DNA of 6,207 nt. Source: an uncultured Candidatus Competibacteraceae bacterium. GTDB lineage: Bacteria > Pseudomonadota > Gammaproteobacteria > Competibacterales > Competibacteraceae. Below the pieces are notes generated by a model. That model was not told the origin of the DNA and did not search any database. It saw only the letters and a program-made list of their open reading frames with translations. Where the stretch lies: NCBI GenBank assembly GCA_937872125.1, contig CALMNY010000514.1, positions 1-6,207 of the forward strand. Reading direction: 5' to 3'. A program made the position numbers and the translations under genes. Position 1 is the first letter of the stretch, and each line of letters begins with the position of its first letter. Shown piece by piece: positions 1 through 5,900 of the stretch.

Positions 1-31
1 ACGCCCTGGCTCCACGCTGCTACCCCTCACC

Positions 32-54
32 ATCACAGGAAAATTTACAGGAGG
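32..54 (+). repeat. 23-bp repeat, copy 1 (left flank of the ATPase gene)
   Basis: This copy matches the inverse of the sequence at 1376-1398 at 22 of 23 positions, and the direct copy at 1496-1518 at 21 of 23. Its core contains two ACAGGA half-sites (35-40 and 47-52) separated by AAATTT. Weaker similarity to copy 2 continues outward, away from the ATPase gene, to about position 20. Similarity stops abruptly on the inner side after AGGAGG. It could be the right-hand end of another MITE-like unit whose left part lies outside the window, or one border of an ATPase cassette. Confidence 0.85.
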
Positions 55-69
55 ATATATCGGGGCAGC

Positions 70-119
70 GGCATGGTCAGGCTCCGGGTCGGGGAAACCC
101 CTGCAGGAAAACCCATGCC
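70..119. other. Nested inverted repeat upstream of the ATPase promoter
   Basis: A perfect 7-bp inverted repeat (GGCATGG at 70-76, CCATGCC at 113-119) encloses a second perfect hairpin, GGGG-AAA-CCCC (91-101), and the palindrome CCTGCAGG (100-107). No T-run follows, so it does not look like a standard intrinsic terminator. It lies between repeat copy 1 and the promoter. Its role is unknown; it may be a remnant of mobile DNA. The rest of 1-160 shows no gene I can support. Confidence 0.45.
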
Positions 120-160
120 CTACTTAAAGTCAACTCAGGTCGGTTGAAACACTACTCACC

Positions 161-188
161 TTGACATCTGACGGCATTCCGCCAAAAT
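161..188 (+). promoter_or_regulatory. Candidate sigma70 promoter for the ATPase gene
   Basis: A perfect -35 box TTGACA (161-166) is followed after 16 bp by CAAAAT (183-188), which matches TATAAT at 4 of 6 positions. Transcription would start near 195, about 25 bp before the ATG at 219. The promoter lies inside the repeat-bracketed segment, so the gene would carry its own promoter if it moves. Spacing is slightly short and the -10 box is imperfect. Confidence 0.5.
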
Positions 189-218
189 AACCCTGATATC
201 TCCTTTTTAGAAGCAAAA

Positions 219-1373
219 ATGGCGACGACGAGCAGATTTTTCCGGGATCCCCCCGGCAGCTTCTTTCTGTTCGGCCCACGCGGCACTGGGAAATCAACCT
301 GGTTGAACGCGAACTACCCGAATGCCGTCCGGGTGGACTTGCTCGACCCGGAGAGCCAACGCTTGTACCAAGCCCGCCCCGAACGGCTGCGCGAACTGGT
401 GGCCGGCCATCCCGCTGCGCGCGACATCGTGATTGATGAAATCCAGAAAGCGCCGGCCCTGCTCGATGTCGTCCAGCAACTGGTGGAAACTGACCGCCAG
501 CGCCGTTTCATCCTCACCGGTTCCAGCGCCCGCAAGTTGCGGCGGGGCGCTGCCAACCTGCTGGCCGGGCGGCTGGTGCAGGCCGAAATGCACCCCTTCA
601 TGGCCGCCGAACTGGGCGCTGCCTTCAGTCTGCCACGGGCACTGAACATTGGCCTGGTGCCGCTGGTCTGGACTGCTCCCGATCCGGCAGCGACCCTGCG
701 CGCCTACGCCGGGCTGTATTTGCGCGAAGAAGTCCAGGCCGAGGCGCTGGTGCGCAATATCGGTGCCTTTGCCCGCTTTCTGGAAGCGATCAGCTTCTCG
801 CATGGCAGTCTGCTCAACCTGGCCGAAGTCGCCCGCGAATGTCAGGTCGGGCGGAAAACGGTGGAAGGCTATCTCGGCATCCTGGAAGACCTGCTGCTGT
901 CGTTCCGCATCCCGGTCTTTACCCGGCGGGCCAAGCGCCAGCTCGTCGCCCATGACAAGTTTTATTATTTCGATGCCGGAGTTTACCGCTCGCTGCGCCC
1001 GGCGGGTCCGCTGGACCGTCCCGAGGCCATTGAAGGTCTGGCGCTGGAAGGGCTGATCGCCCAACATTTGCGTGCCTGGATCGCCTACCGCGCCGCCGGC
1101 GAACAGCTTTTCTATTGGCGCACCAAATCGGGTAGCGAAGTTGATTTCATCGTTTACGGGCCTGACACCTTTGCCGCCTGGGAAGTCAAGCGCGCCGCCC
1201 GGGTTCACGAGGGCGACCTGCGCGCGCTGAAAGCCTTTCGCGCGGATTATCCGGAGGCGACGTTGGCGTTGTTATATCTGGGCGCGGACCGACTCGCAAT
1301 GGATGGAATCGCTGTCATCCCCTGCGAAGCGTTTCTCCAGCAGTTGGGCGTGGAAGGTTTGGCAAAACCGTAA
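219..1373 (+). CDS. AAA ATPase of the AAA_14/DUF4143 family
   Basis: A 384-residue P-loop ATPase with a C-terminal DUF4143 region. The Walker A motif is GPRGTGKST (19-27). Walker B is DIVIDEIQ (69-76), with catalytic D73 and E74. The strand FILTGSSARKLRR (97-109) fits the sensor-1 region typical of this family. A helical, winged-helix-like middle (about 185-240) is followed by DUF4143, with E277, SEVDF (306-310, D309) and WEVK (321-324), which fit a PD-(D/E)XK nuclease-like fold. All key residues look intact and the length is normal. The ATG at 219 is preceded by a weak AGAAG ribosome site (209-213). Family members are common, often in many paralogues, in accessory DNA; no firm biochemical role is established. 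The gene stands alone and is bracketed by inverted 23-bp repeats. Confidence 0.9.
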   Translation: MATTSRFFRDPPGSFFLFGPRGTGKSTWLNANYPNAVRVDLLDPESQRLYQARPERLRELVAGHPAARDIVIDEIQKAPALLDVVQQLVETDRQRRFILTGSSARKLRRGAANLLAGRLVQAEMHPFMAAELGAAFSLPRALNIGLVPLVWTAPDPAATLRAYAGLYLREEVQAEALVRNIGAFARFLEAISFSHGSLLNLAEVARECQVGRKTVEGYLGILEDLLLSFRIPVFTRRAKRQLVAHDKFYYFDAGVYRSLRPAGPLDRPEAIEGLALEGLIAQHLRAWIAYRAAGEQLFYWRTKSGSEVDFIVYGPDTFAAWEVKRAARVHEGDLRALKAFRADYPEATLALLYLGADRLAMDGIAVIPCEAFLQQLGVEGLAKP

Positions 1374-1375
1374 TC

Positions 1376-1398
1376 CCTCCTGTAAATCTTCCTGTGAT
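1376..1398 (-). repeat. 23-bp repeat, copy 2 (right flank of the ATPase gene)
   Basis: This is the inverted counterpart of copy 1, with one mismatch in 23, beginning 2 bp after the ATPase stop codon. Partial similarity to copy 1 continues outward to about 1410 (GAT-G-GAGGG pattern). A small hairpin, GGTTC (1405-1409) with GAACC (1417-1421), lies just beyond it. The copy is also the left arm of the 143-bp palindromic unit. Whether it also ends ATPase transcription is unclear, since there is no T-run. Confidence 0.85.
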
Positions 1399-1495
1399 CG
1401 CGAGGGTTCGTGGCATGAACCAGACTGTAATCCACCCGTCAAGCTATTGATTTTACTGATAGACGCACTATGCGCTCACCCGACCTGCGGCTCGG

Positions 1496-1518
1496 GTCAC
1501 AGGAAAATTTACAGTAGG
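1496..1518 (+). repeat. 23-bp repeat, copy 3
   Basis: Direct repeat of copy 1 with two mismatches, at the first base and at position 20 (T for G), the latter altering the second ACAGGA half-site to ACAGTA. It forms the right arm of the palindromic unit with copy 2. The hairpin ACCCGA (1478-1483) with TCGGGT (1492-1497) abuts and overlaps its outer edge. Confidence 0.8.
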
Positions 1519-1636
1519 AATGAATTTGCGGGTCATATCACTTCCTTTGCCCGATCCAGGGCGAGTTCGACCTCACAGCGGGGTGTCCTCTGGGTTTTTT
1601 GGCAAATTCAATCGCTTGCTATACCGGGTGGTGGCA
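1519..1636 (-). other. Non-coding junction, possible decayed coding remnant
   Basis: No intact gene is present. On the minus strand a frame ending RCEVELALDRAKEVI (stop at 1533-1535) reads like coding sequence. One extra base in the run of six T's at 1595-1600 would join it to an upstream frame reading AIEFAKK. Its stop overlaps an ATG (1534-1536) in ATGA style. That ATG has a good AAGGAAG ribosome site and opens a 22-codon frame (MTRKFIPTVN..., stop at 1468-1470) running into repeat copy 3. This could be the debris of two coupled genes, or chance. I recognise no family. Confidence 0.25.
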
Positions 1637-2179
1637 TCAATCACGCTGTGCAGCGTTCAACACCGAGGGATCAATGGGCACGGCCCGGAAACCAGCGGCG
1701 GCGCTGGTCAACAACGGATACCACCGGTCAGGACACAGATGGACGGTTCCGCCAACCCGCAGATAACGCTGGCCATCGGTCGGGGCGGTGTCGCCGAAGT
1801 GAATTTCCTGCCCGTTCAGCCACAGCCGCAAGCGCGGCGGATCGAGTCGCAGCCGGGGCAAATCCAGGTCAGCGACGGCATAGCTCGGCGCGCAGCGCGC
1901 CTCGGCGAGTTGTGGAATCGGGCGAATCAACACCGGATTGGCCGGTCCCGGCTCCGGCGCGATCATCCACCATTGCCCCTCGCGCCGCTCGAACACCAGC
2001 CGTTCCTGCCCCGGCCGTTCGACCACAATACGCGCAATATGCGCGGCGGCCAGTTCCAGCAGTGGTGGAATTGTCACTGACTGTTCCCGACCGGGTTCAA
2101 TCACCGCCAGCGCCGCCAGTCCGCCGACCAGTCCCAGCAGGCTCACATTCAGCCAGCGCCAGCGCACGAGGGTGTTCAC
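1637..2179 (-). CDS. DUF4340 domain protein, probably C-terminally truncated
   Basis: A 180-residue protein with an N-terminal membrane anchor (about 10-27) and a periplasmic DUF4340 region. Recognisable family features are IARIVVERPGQ (48-58), the GQWWMIAP strand (68-75), the LDPPRLRLWLNG segment (112-123) and GDTAPTDGQRYLRVGG (129-144). The frame starts with GTG, 7 bp after the stop of the GldG-like gene, so it is the last gene of the operon. DUF4340 proteins beside GldG-like subunits are, as I recall them, commonly near 300 residues. This one ends soon after DRWYPLLTSAAAGF (151-164), in a tail that does not resemble the family. Loss of the 3' part next to the repeat-rich junction is the likely cause, so activity is uncertain. 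Its role is probably as a periplasmic auxiliary part of the ABC complex. Confidence 0.75.
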   Translation of the reverse strand: MNTLVRWRWLNVSLLGLVGGLAALAVIEPGREQSVTIPPLLELAAAHIARIVVERPGQERLVFERREGQWWMIAPEPGPANPVLIRPIPQLAEARCAPSYAVADLDLPRLRLDPPRLRLWLNGQEIHFGDTAPTDGQRYLRVGGTVHLCPDRWYPLLTSAAAGFRAVPIDPSVLNAAQRD

Positions 2180-2186
2180 GCCACGC

Positions 2187-3542
2187 CTAACGCCGCCGTC
2201 GTCGAAACCAGATCAGCCAGCCACTGGCCATTAGGATTACCGGCAAGCCGATCAGGAAAACCGCCGCGATCAGCGCCAGGGCGCCCGCCGACAGCGTGAG
2301 ATTGGGGTCGGGCGCAATGCGGGGCGGAATGAGGATCGGGACCTCATCCACGGTCAGCCAGTTGAACATATTCAAGCCCAATTCCAGATTGGCGCCGTTG
2401 CCCAGATAGGTATTCGAGAGAAAATCACCATCGCCGATGACCACGATCCGCTGCTGAGACAGAGCGGCATCCGGCCGGGGCCGAACCAGCGCCACCCCCA
2501 CGGTCAGAGGCCCAGACCGTTCGGCGCTGTCGGGGTCAAACTGCATTGGACCCTCAAGCGGACCGGTCTCTGTCCAACTCCGGGGCTGGCTTTCCAGCAA
2601 CACCGCCGCCGTCCAGCCGACGCCAGGCTGGACGGTGAACGCCGCCGCCTGGGGCAACAACGCGGGAGCACGCAGTTTTTCGGTAATGGGGTGCGGACCA
2701 TAATCAGCGATGGGAATAAAGGCCGGGTTCTGAATGCCCAAACCGGGCGCGTCCGCATCCACCACTACGCCAGGCAGAAAGGCAATGCCCAATACCGCCG
2801 CCAGCGGTTGCAGGACAGCCGGCTCATCCGGATCGCGCAGCCACAGCAGATGACCGCCCTGCCGCACGTATTCCAGGATTGCCTCGACCGCGCCCGGCGC
2901 CAGCGGCGTCCGTGGTCCAGCGATTACCAGGGCAGCAGCGTCCGTGGGAATGCGCGCCTCCGCCACCAGATTGAGCGGGCGTGGCCGAATGCCGATTTTC
3001 TCCAACTCCTGGCCGAAGGTTCCGAGATCATGGTTGGCGATCCCCAGCGGTTTACGTTCGCCGTGACCGTCAAGAAACAGCACCGCCCGCTCCCCTGGCC
3101 GGCTCAGGCGTTGCAAAACCCGGGTCAGCGCCTGCTCATTCAGTTGCTGGAGTTTTTCGCTGCGCCCGCCATAGCCCACATACAACAGGCCATCACCGCT
3201 AATCCCCAGTTCGCGCGCCCGGTCTGGCAACAGATCGGGATTAACGAAGTGGAGCGTCAGGTCGGGTTTGTAACGTTGATAACGGCCAATCACCCGCGCG
3301 ATGGCGTCGCGCAAGGCGGGTTGCTCGCGGACGTAGGCGGTTATCTGGATTGGCGCGTCCATGCGGGCCAAAAGCGCCTGGCTGGCCGCCGACAGGGTAT
3401 TGCGCCCGTTCGCAGTCCAGTCCGCCTGAAGCGGATAGCGGGTGCTCAGCCAGGCGAGCAGACCCATCGCCAGTGCGAACAGCAGCGTAAAAAGCTGGTT
3501 TTGCAGCCACAGCCGCCGCCGCAGGGAAGGATCGAGCCGCAC
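2187..3542 (-). CDS. GldG-like ABC transporter auxiliary protein
   Basis: A 451-residue membrane-anchored protein of the GldG/ABC_transp_aux family. One N-terminal helix (about 17-36) leads into the family signature DWTANGRNTLS (41-51). A large periplasmic domain follows, including FLDGHGERKP (156-165) and the AALVIAGPRTPL strand (203-214). A second helix lies at about 422-446, before a five-arginine cytoplasmic end. The length fits the family. The chosen start is GTG at 3542, 3 bp past the permease stop, because it opens directly at MRLDPSLRRR before the anchor. It is known beside GldF in gliding Bacteroidetes and in uncharacterised ABC operons of Proteobacteria. Here it should be the extracytoplasmic partner of the permease; its substrate is unknown. 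Confidence 0.88.
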   Translation of the reverse strand: MRLDPSLRRRLWLQNQLFTLLFALAMGLLAWLSTRYPLQADWTANGRNTLSAASQALLARMDAPIQITAYVREQPALRDAIARVIGRYQRYKPDLTLHFVNPDLLPDRARELGISGDGLLYVGYGGRSEKLQQLNEQALTRVLQRLSRPGERAVLFLDGHGERKPLGIANHDLGTFGQELEKIGIRPRPLNLVAEARIPTDAAALVIAGPRTPLAPGAVEAILEYVRQGGHLLWLRDPDEPAVLQPLAAVLGIAFLPGVVVDADAPGLGIQNPAFIPIADYGPHPITEKLRAPALLPQAAAFTVQPGVGWTAAVLLESQPRSWTETGPLEGPMQFDPDSAERSGPLTVGVALVRPRPDAALSQQRIVVIGDGDFLSNTYLGNGANLELGLNMFNWLTVDEVPILIPPRIAPDPNLTLSAGALALIAAVFLIGLPVILMASGWLIWFRRRRR

Positions 3543-3545
3543 GGA

Positions 3546-4298
3546 TCAACCCCGCAGCCGAAGATTGTCAAGCCGGCGGATGGTCAGTCCCAGAAACGCC
3601 GCGCTGAACAGCAGGTAATAGGCCACATCCTCGCTCCGCACCAAACCGAGCAGCAGGGCGTCGTGATGGCGCGGTAGCGACAAATAGCCAAAAAACTGAC
3701 TGGCTATTCCCTGACCCGCGCCTACCGCATCCACAATCCAGAACGCCAGCAGTAGCCCAAAAGTTGCGGTAGCCGCAATCAGCGGTTGCGCCGTGAGCGA
3801 CGACAGATACAGACCCGCCGCCGCGAAACTGGCGGCGAGCAGGCTCAGCCCCAACAACCCGGCCAGCAGCTTGCCGCCATCGAGCGCCGCGCCAGTCATC
3901 AGCGCCAGCGGCATCAGCGCCGTCAGCGCGACCACGCCCAGCAGAAAGATCAGAACGCCCAGATACTTGCCCAGCACGATCTGGGTCGCGCTCACCGGCG
4001 CCGACAACAGCAGGTCGAGCGTACCAGTGCGCCGCTCCTCGCTGAGCAGCCGCATGGTCAGCAACGGCGTCAGTAACAACAAGGCCCAGGCAGCGACGCG
4101 AAACAGGGGCGCAACGACCAGATCGGTTACGCCGGGCGCGTGTTCCAGACCGGCTAATCGCCCCTGCAGATTCTGGAAGTCATTGATTAAAATTATAAAA
4201 ATCCAGGCGAGCAACGCCTGAGTCACTGCCAGCAGCGTCCAGGCCAGCGGCGACAGAAACAGGCCGCGCCATTCACGGGCCGCAATCACCCCAATCAT
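3546..4298 (-). CDS. ABC-2 type permease, GldF-like
   Basis: A 250-residue integral membrane subunit with six predicted helices, near 17-38, 66-85, 108-134, 143-168, 172-194 and 225-245. The motif SEERRTGTLDLLLSAPV (86-102), after helix 2, is characteristic of ABC-2 permeases of the GldF/NosY type and probably lies in the region that couples to the ATPase. The ATG at 4298 overlaps the stop of the ATPase gene (ATGA) and has an AGGAG site 8 bp upstream, so I prefer it to longer in-frame starts inside the ATPase gene. Translation is probably coupled. It would form the transmembrane channel, likely as a dimer, with the neighbouring ATPase. Confidence 0.9.
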   Translation of the reverse strand: MIGVIAAREWRGLFLSPLAWTLLAVTQALLAWIFIILINDFQNLQGRLAGLEHAPGVTDLVVAPLFRVAAWALLLLTPLLTMRLLSEERRTGTLDLLLSAPVSATQIVLGKYLGVLIFLLGVVALTALMPLALMTGAALDGGKLLAGLLGLSLLAASFAAAGLYLSSLTAQPLIAATATFGLLLAFWIVDAVGAGQGIASQFFGYLSLPRHHDALLLGLVRSEDVAYYLLFSAAFLGLTIRRLDNLRLRG

Positions 4299-5233
4299 GC
4301 GACAGTCTCCTGTTCCAGCGTCAGCTCGACAAAGATCTGCTCCAGGCTCGCCTGTTCCGGCGTCAGTTCCCACAACTCCCAGCCCCCGGCGCGGGCCTGA
4401 TCGAGCACTATTGGGGCGAGCGCAACGTCGGCGACATGATGGAGCCGGAACTGCCCGCCGCCCAGTTCTTCGACCCGGGTAATGGTTGGCAATCGCGCCA
4501 GATCCGCTACGGGTGGCGGCGCGTTGAGTCTAATCCGCACGCAGGTGGATTGTCGGCGCTGCTGTAATTCAGCCAGCGCGCCCGCAAACACCAACCGACC
4601 GGCTCGCATGATCTGGACATGGCTACAGGTCGCCTGGACTTCCGGCAACAGATGCGTGGACAAAATCACGCCGCGCTCCTGTCCCAGCGCCCGGATCAGG
4701 GCGCGAATTTCCCGCGCCTGGACCGGGTCCAGCCCCACGGTTGGCTCGTCCAGAATCAGCACCGGTGGATCGTGCAGCAGGGCCTGGGCGATGCCGACCC
4801 GCTGCCGGTAGCCTTTGGACAGATTGCCGGTCAATCGCCGACCAACGTTCGTCAGGCCGCACCGCTCTTTAACCCGCGCCATGGCCTGCCGACTGGCCGC
4901 GCGGTCGAGGCCATGGAGGCGGGCGCTGTAGTGCAATTGTTCGTCCACCGTCAATTCCCGATAGAGCGGCGGCTGCTCGGGCAGATAGCCTACGGCCTGC
5001 TTGGCGCGACGTGGCTGGTCCAACAGATCGGCCCCATTGACCACGATGCGCCCGGCATCCGGCGCCAGCACGCCGGCCAGCATCCGCATGGTCGTAGACT
5101 TGCCTGCGCCGTTGAGGCCCAGAAAACCCAGAACCTGGCCGCGCTCCAAGGTGAAGTTAACGGTGTCCACCGCCTGGGTTTCACCGTAACGGCGGCTTAA
5201 TCGCTCTACCGCTACCAGGATTTCTCCAATCAT
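4295..5233 (-). CDS. ABC transporter ATP-binding protein (GldA-like)
   Basis: From the ATG at 5233 this is a 312-residue nucleotide-binding subunit with every motif intact. Walker A is GLNGAGKST (39-47). The Q-loop glutamine is Q87 in GYLPEQPPLY. The signature is LSKGYRQRVG (138-147), Walker B is VLILDEP (158-164), the D-loop is GLDP (167-170) and the H-loop is H195 in STHLL. The C-terminal ~90 residues form the accessory region seen in ABC-2 drug, polysaccharide and GldA-type ATPases. In-frame ATGs exist at 5251 and 5257, none with a clear ribosome site; I chose 5233 because MIGEILVAVERLSRRYG matches the usual beginning. It is the first gene of the operon and should power the GldF-like permease at the inner membrane. 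Confidence 0.92.
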   Translation of the reverse strand: MIGEILVAVERLSRRYGETQAVDTVNFTLERGQVLGFLGLNGAGKSTTMRMLAGVLAPDAGRIVVNGADLLDQPRRAKQAVGYLPEQPPLYRELTVDEQLHYSARLHGLDRAASRQAMARVKERCGLTNVGRRLTGNLSKGYRQRVGIAQALLHDPPVLILDEPTVGLDPVQAREIRALIRALGQERGVILSTHLLPEVQATCSHVQIMRAGRLVFAGALAELQQRRQSTCVRIRLNAPPPVADLARLPTITRVEELGGGQFRLHHVADVALAPIVLDQARAGGWELWELTPEQASLEQIFVELTLEQETVA

Positions 5234-5269
5234 GACATTTTCGGCAAGCATTGGCATGAAGCGGACAGT

Positions 5270-5290
5270 ATGATGAAAATTATCATCATC
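5270..5290. promoter_or_regulatory. Fur-box-like palindrome in the divergent intergenic region
   Basis: The minus-strand sequence GATGATGATAATTTTCATC (5290-5272) matches the classical 19-bp Fur consensus at 15 of 19 positions. The site has perfect 7-bp arms, ATGATGA (5270-5276) and TCATCAT (5283-5289), around AAATTA. Possible -10 boxes overlap it: TATGAT (5269-5274, plus) and GATAAT (5284-5279, minus). No convincing -35 was found for either. Bound Fur could therefore silence one or both divergent units. Part of the match comes from a short ATC repeat, so chance is possible. Confidence 0.45.
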
Positions 5291-5325
5291 ATTCGCATTG
5301 GACCACCGGTCTCGCTGGAGCCGCC

Positions 5326-5817
5326 ATGGAAAAACCCTTAGATCCTTCCGATCCCTCCGCATTATCCGAACCGGATCACGCCGAGGGGCTGACTATTGAC
5401 CAAAACGAAGAGCCGCTGATCCACTGGTTGCACGTCATTATCCGCTTTTGCGTGCGGATACTGGCCGTGCTGATGACGCTGGTGATCATGTGGAGCGTCG
5501 CCGACGTGGCCTGGGTGCTTTACGAACGCGCGACGGCATCACCCCTGGGGCTACTGAACGTCAATGATATTCTGGCTTCGTTCGGTGCGTTCATGGTTAC
5601 CCTGATCGCCATCGAAATCTTCCTGAATATCGTATTGTATCTGCGTGACGACGTGCTGCACGTCAAATTGGTGCTGGCCACGGCGCTGATGGCCATCGCC
5701 CGGAAAGTCATCGTACTGGACTATAAGACCCTGGAACCGGAATACATCTGGGCAACGGCGGCCGTGGTCTTCGCGCTCAGCATTGGCTACTGGCTGGTGG
5801 TAAAGAAAACCAACTGA
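5326..5817 (+). CDS. PsiE-family (phosphate-starvation-inducible E) membrane protein
   Basis: A 163-residue inner-membrane protein with four predicted helices, near 38-66, 82-106, 113-131 and 140-159. The block VKLVLATALMAIARKVIVLD (113-132), followed by an acidic, aromatic turn, is the recognisable PsiE-family signature. The hydrophilic N-terminus (1-30) is strongly acidic, with nine Asp/Glu. The ATG at 5326 follows GGAG (5317-5320) at 5 bp. The molecular function of PsiE proteins is not established; E. coli psiE is induced by phosphate limitation through PhoB. I see no Pho box here, but a Fur-like site lies ~35 bp upstream. The gene is divergent from the ABC operon and convergent with rpmG. 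Confidence 0.85.
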   Translation: MEKPLDPSDPSALSEPDHAEGLTIDQNEEPLIHWLHVIIRFCVRILAVLMTLVIMWSVADVAWVLYERATASPLGLLNVNDILASFGAFMVTLIAIEIFLNIVLYLRDDVLHVKLVLATALMAIARKVIVLDYKTLEPEYIWATAAVVFALSIGYWLVVKKTN

Positions 5818-5837
5818 ATTCAGAGGCCTTGCAAACT

Positions 5838-5864
5838 AAAAACCCGCTATCAGGCGGGCTTTTT
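5838..5864. terminator. Bidirectional intrinsic terminator
   Basis: The stem CCCGC (5843-5847) with GCGGG (5854-5858) has a 6-nt loop. It is flanked by AAAAA (5838-5842) on the left and TTTTT (5860-5864) on the right, giving a U-tract in both directions. It lies 20 bp after the psiE-like stop and about 40 bp after the rpmG stop on the opposite strand, so it can end both convergent units. Confidence 0.85.
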
Positions 5865-5873
5865 ATTGGGGTT

Positions 5874-5888
5874 GTTGGCGGCGCCAAC
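5874..5888. other. Short hairpin downstream of rpmG
   Basis: A perfect 6-bp inverted repeat, GTTGGC (5874-5879) and GCCAAC (5883-5888), has a 3-nt loop and lies 12 bp after the rpmG stop. No U-tract follows on either strand. It may help stabilise the rpmB-rpmG mRNA 3' end or assist the nearby terminator. Confidence 0.4.
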
Positions 5889-5900
5889 CAGCGCGGGCTT

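Larger units (their letters stand above)
1376..1518. mobile_element. 143-bp palindromic, MITE-like element
   Basis: Repeat copies 2 and 3 face each other as 23-bp terminal inverted repeats matching at 20 of 23 positions. Inside each end lies a short hairpin: GGTTC/GAACC at 1405-1421 and ACCCGA/TCGGGT at 1478-1497. The interior has no credible gene. AAT occurs on both sides (1372-1374 and 1519-1521), which would be a 3-bp target duplication if the element starts at 1375; this is weak evidence. Size, terminal inverted repeats and lack of coding capacity fit a non-autonomous element, but no mobilising transposase is in view. A REP/BIME-type repeat is the main alternative. Confidence 0.45.

Noticed and set aside
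1..147. Plus-strand frame open from the window edge to a TGA at 145-147
   Set aside because: The translation crosses the 23-bp repeat, is rich in Arg and His without domain-like character, and resembles no family I know; more likely chance than the end of an upstream gene.
294..1208. Long minus-strand open frame opposite the ATPase gene
   Set aside because: It is the GC-rich antisense shadow of the AAA_14/DUF4143 gene, which has every expected motif on the plus strand.
1376..1518. CRISPR-like array from the three 23-bp repeats
   Set aside because: Copies alternate in orientation, spacing is irregular (over 1.3 kb, then 97 bp) and there are no cas genes.
1376..1518. Rho-independent terminator for the ATPase gene
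   Set aside because: The palindrome's loop is nearly 100 nt and there is no T-run after either arm.
1303..2190. Plus-strand 295-codon frame across the repeat region and the DUF4340 gene
   Set aside because: Low-complexity Pro/Arg/Ser composition, typical of an antisense frame; the minus-strand DUF4340 protein explains the conserved part.
2691..3677. Plus-strand 328-codon frame opposite the GldG-like gene
   Set aside because: Gln/Arg-rich shadow with no domain signal; the minus strand carries a recognised family and operon spacing.
5257..5275. Possible Pho box (CTGTC on the minus strand)
   Set aside because: Only one half-site is present, and no second repeat occurs at the required 11-bp spacing.
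5234..5362. N-terminal extension of the ABC ATPase to 5362
   Set aside because: It would overlap the psiE-like start and translate the Fur-like site; the protein family begins just after the ATG at 5233.
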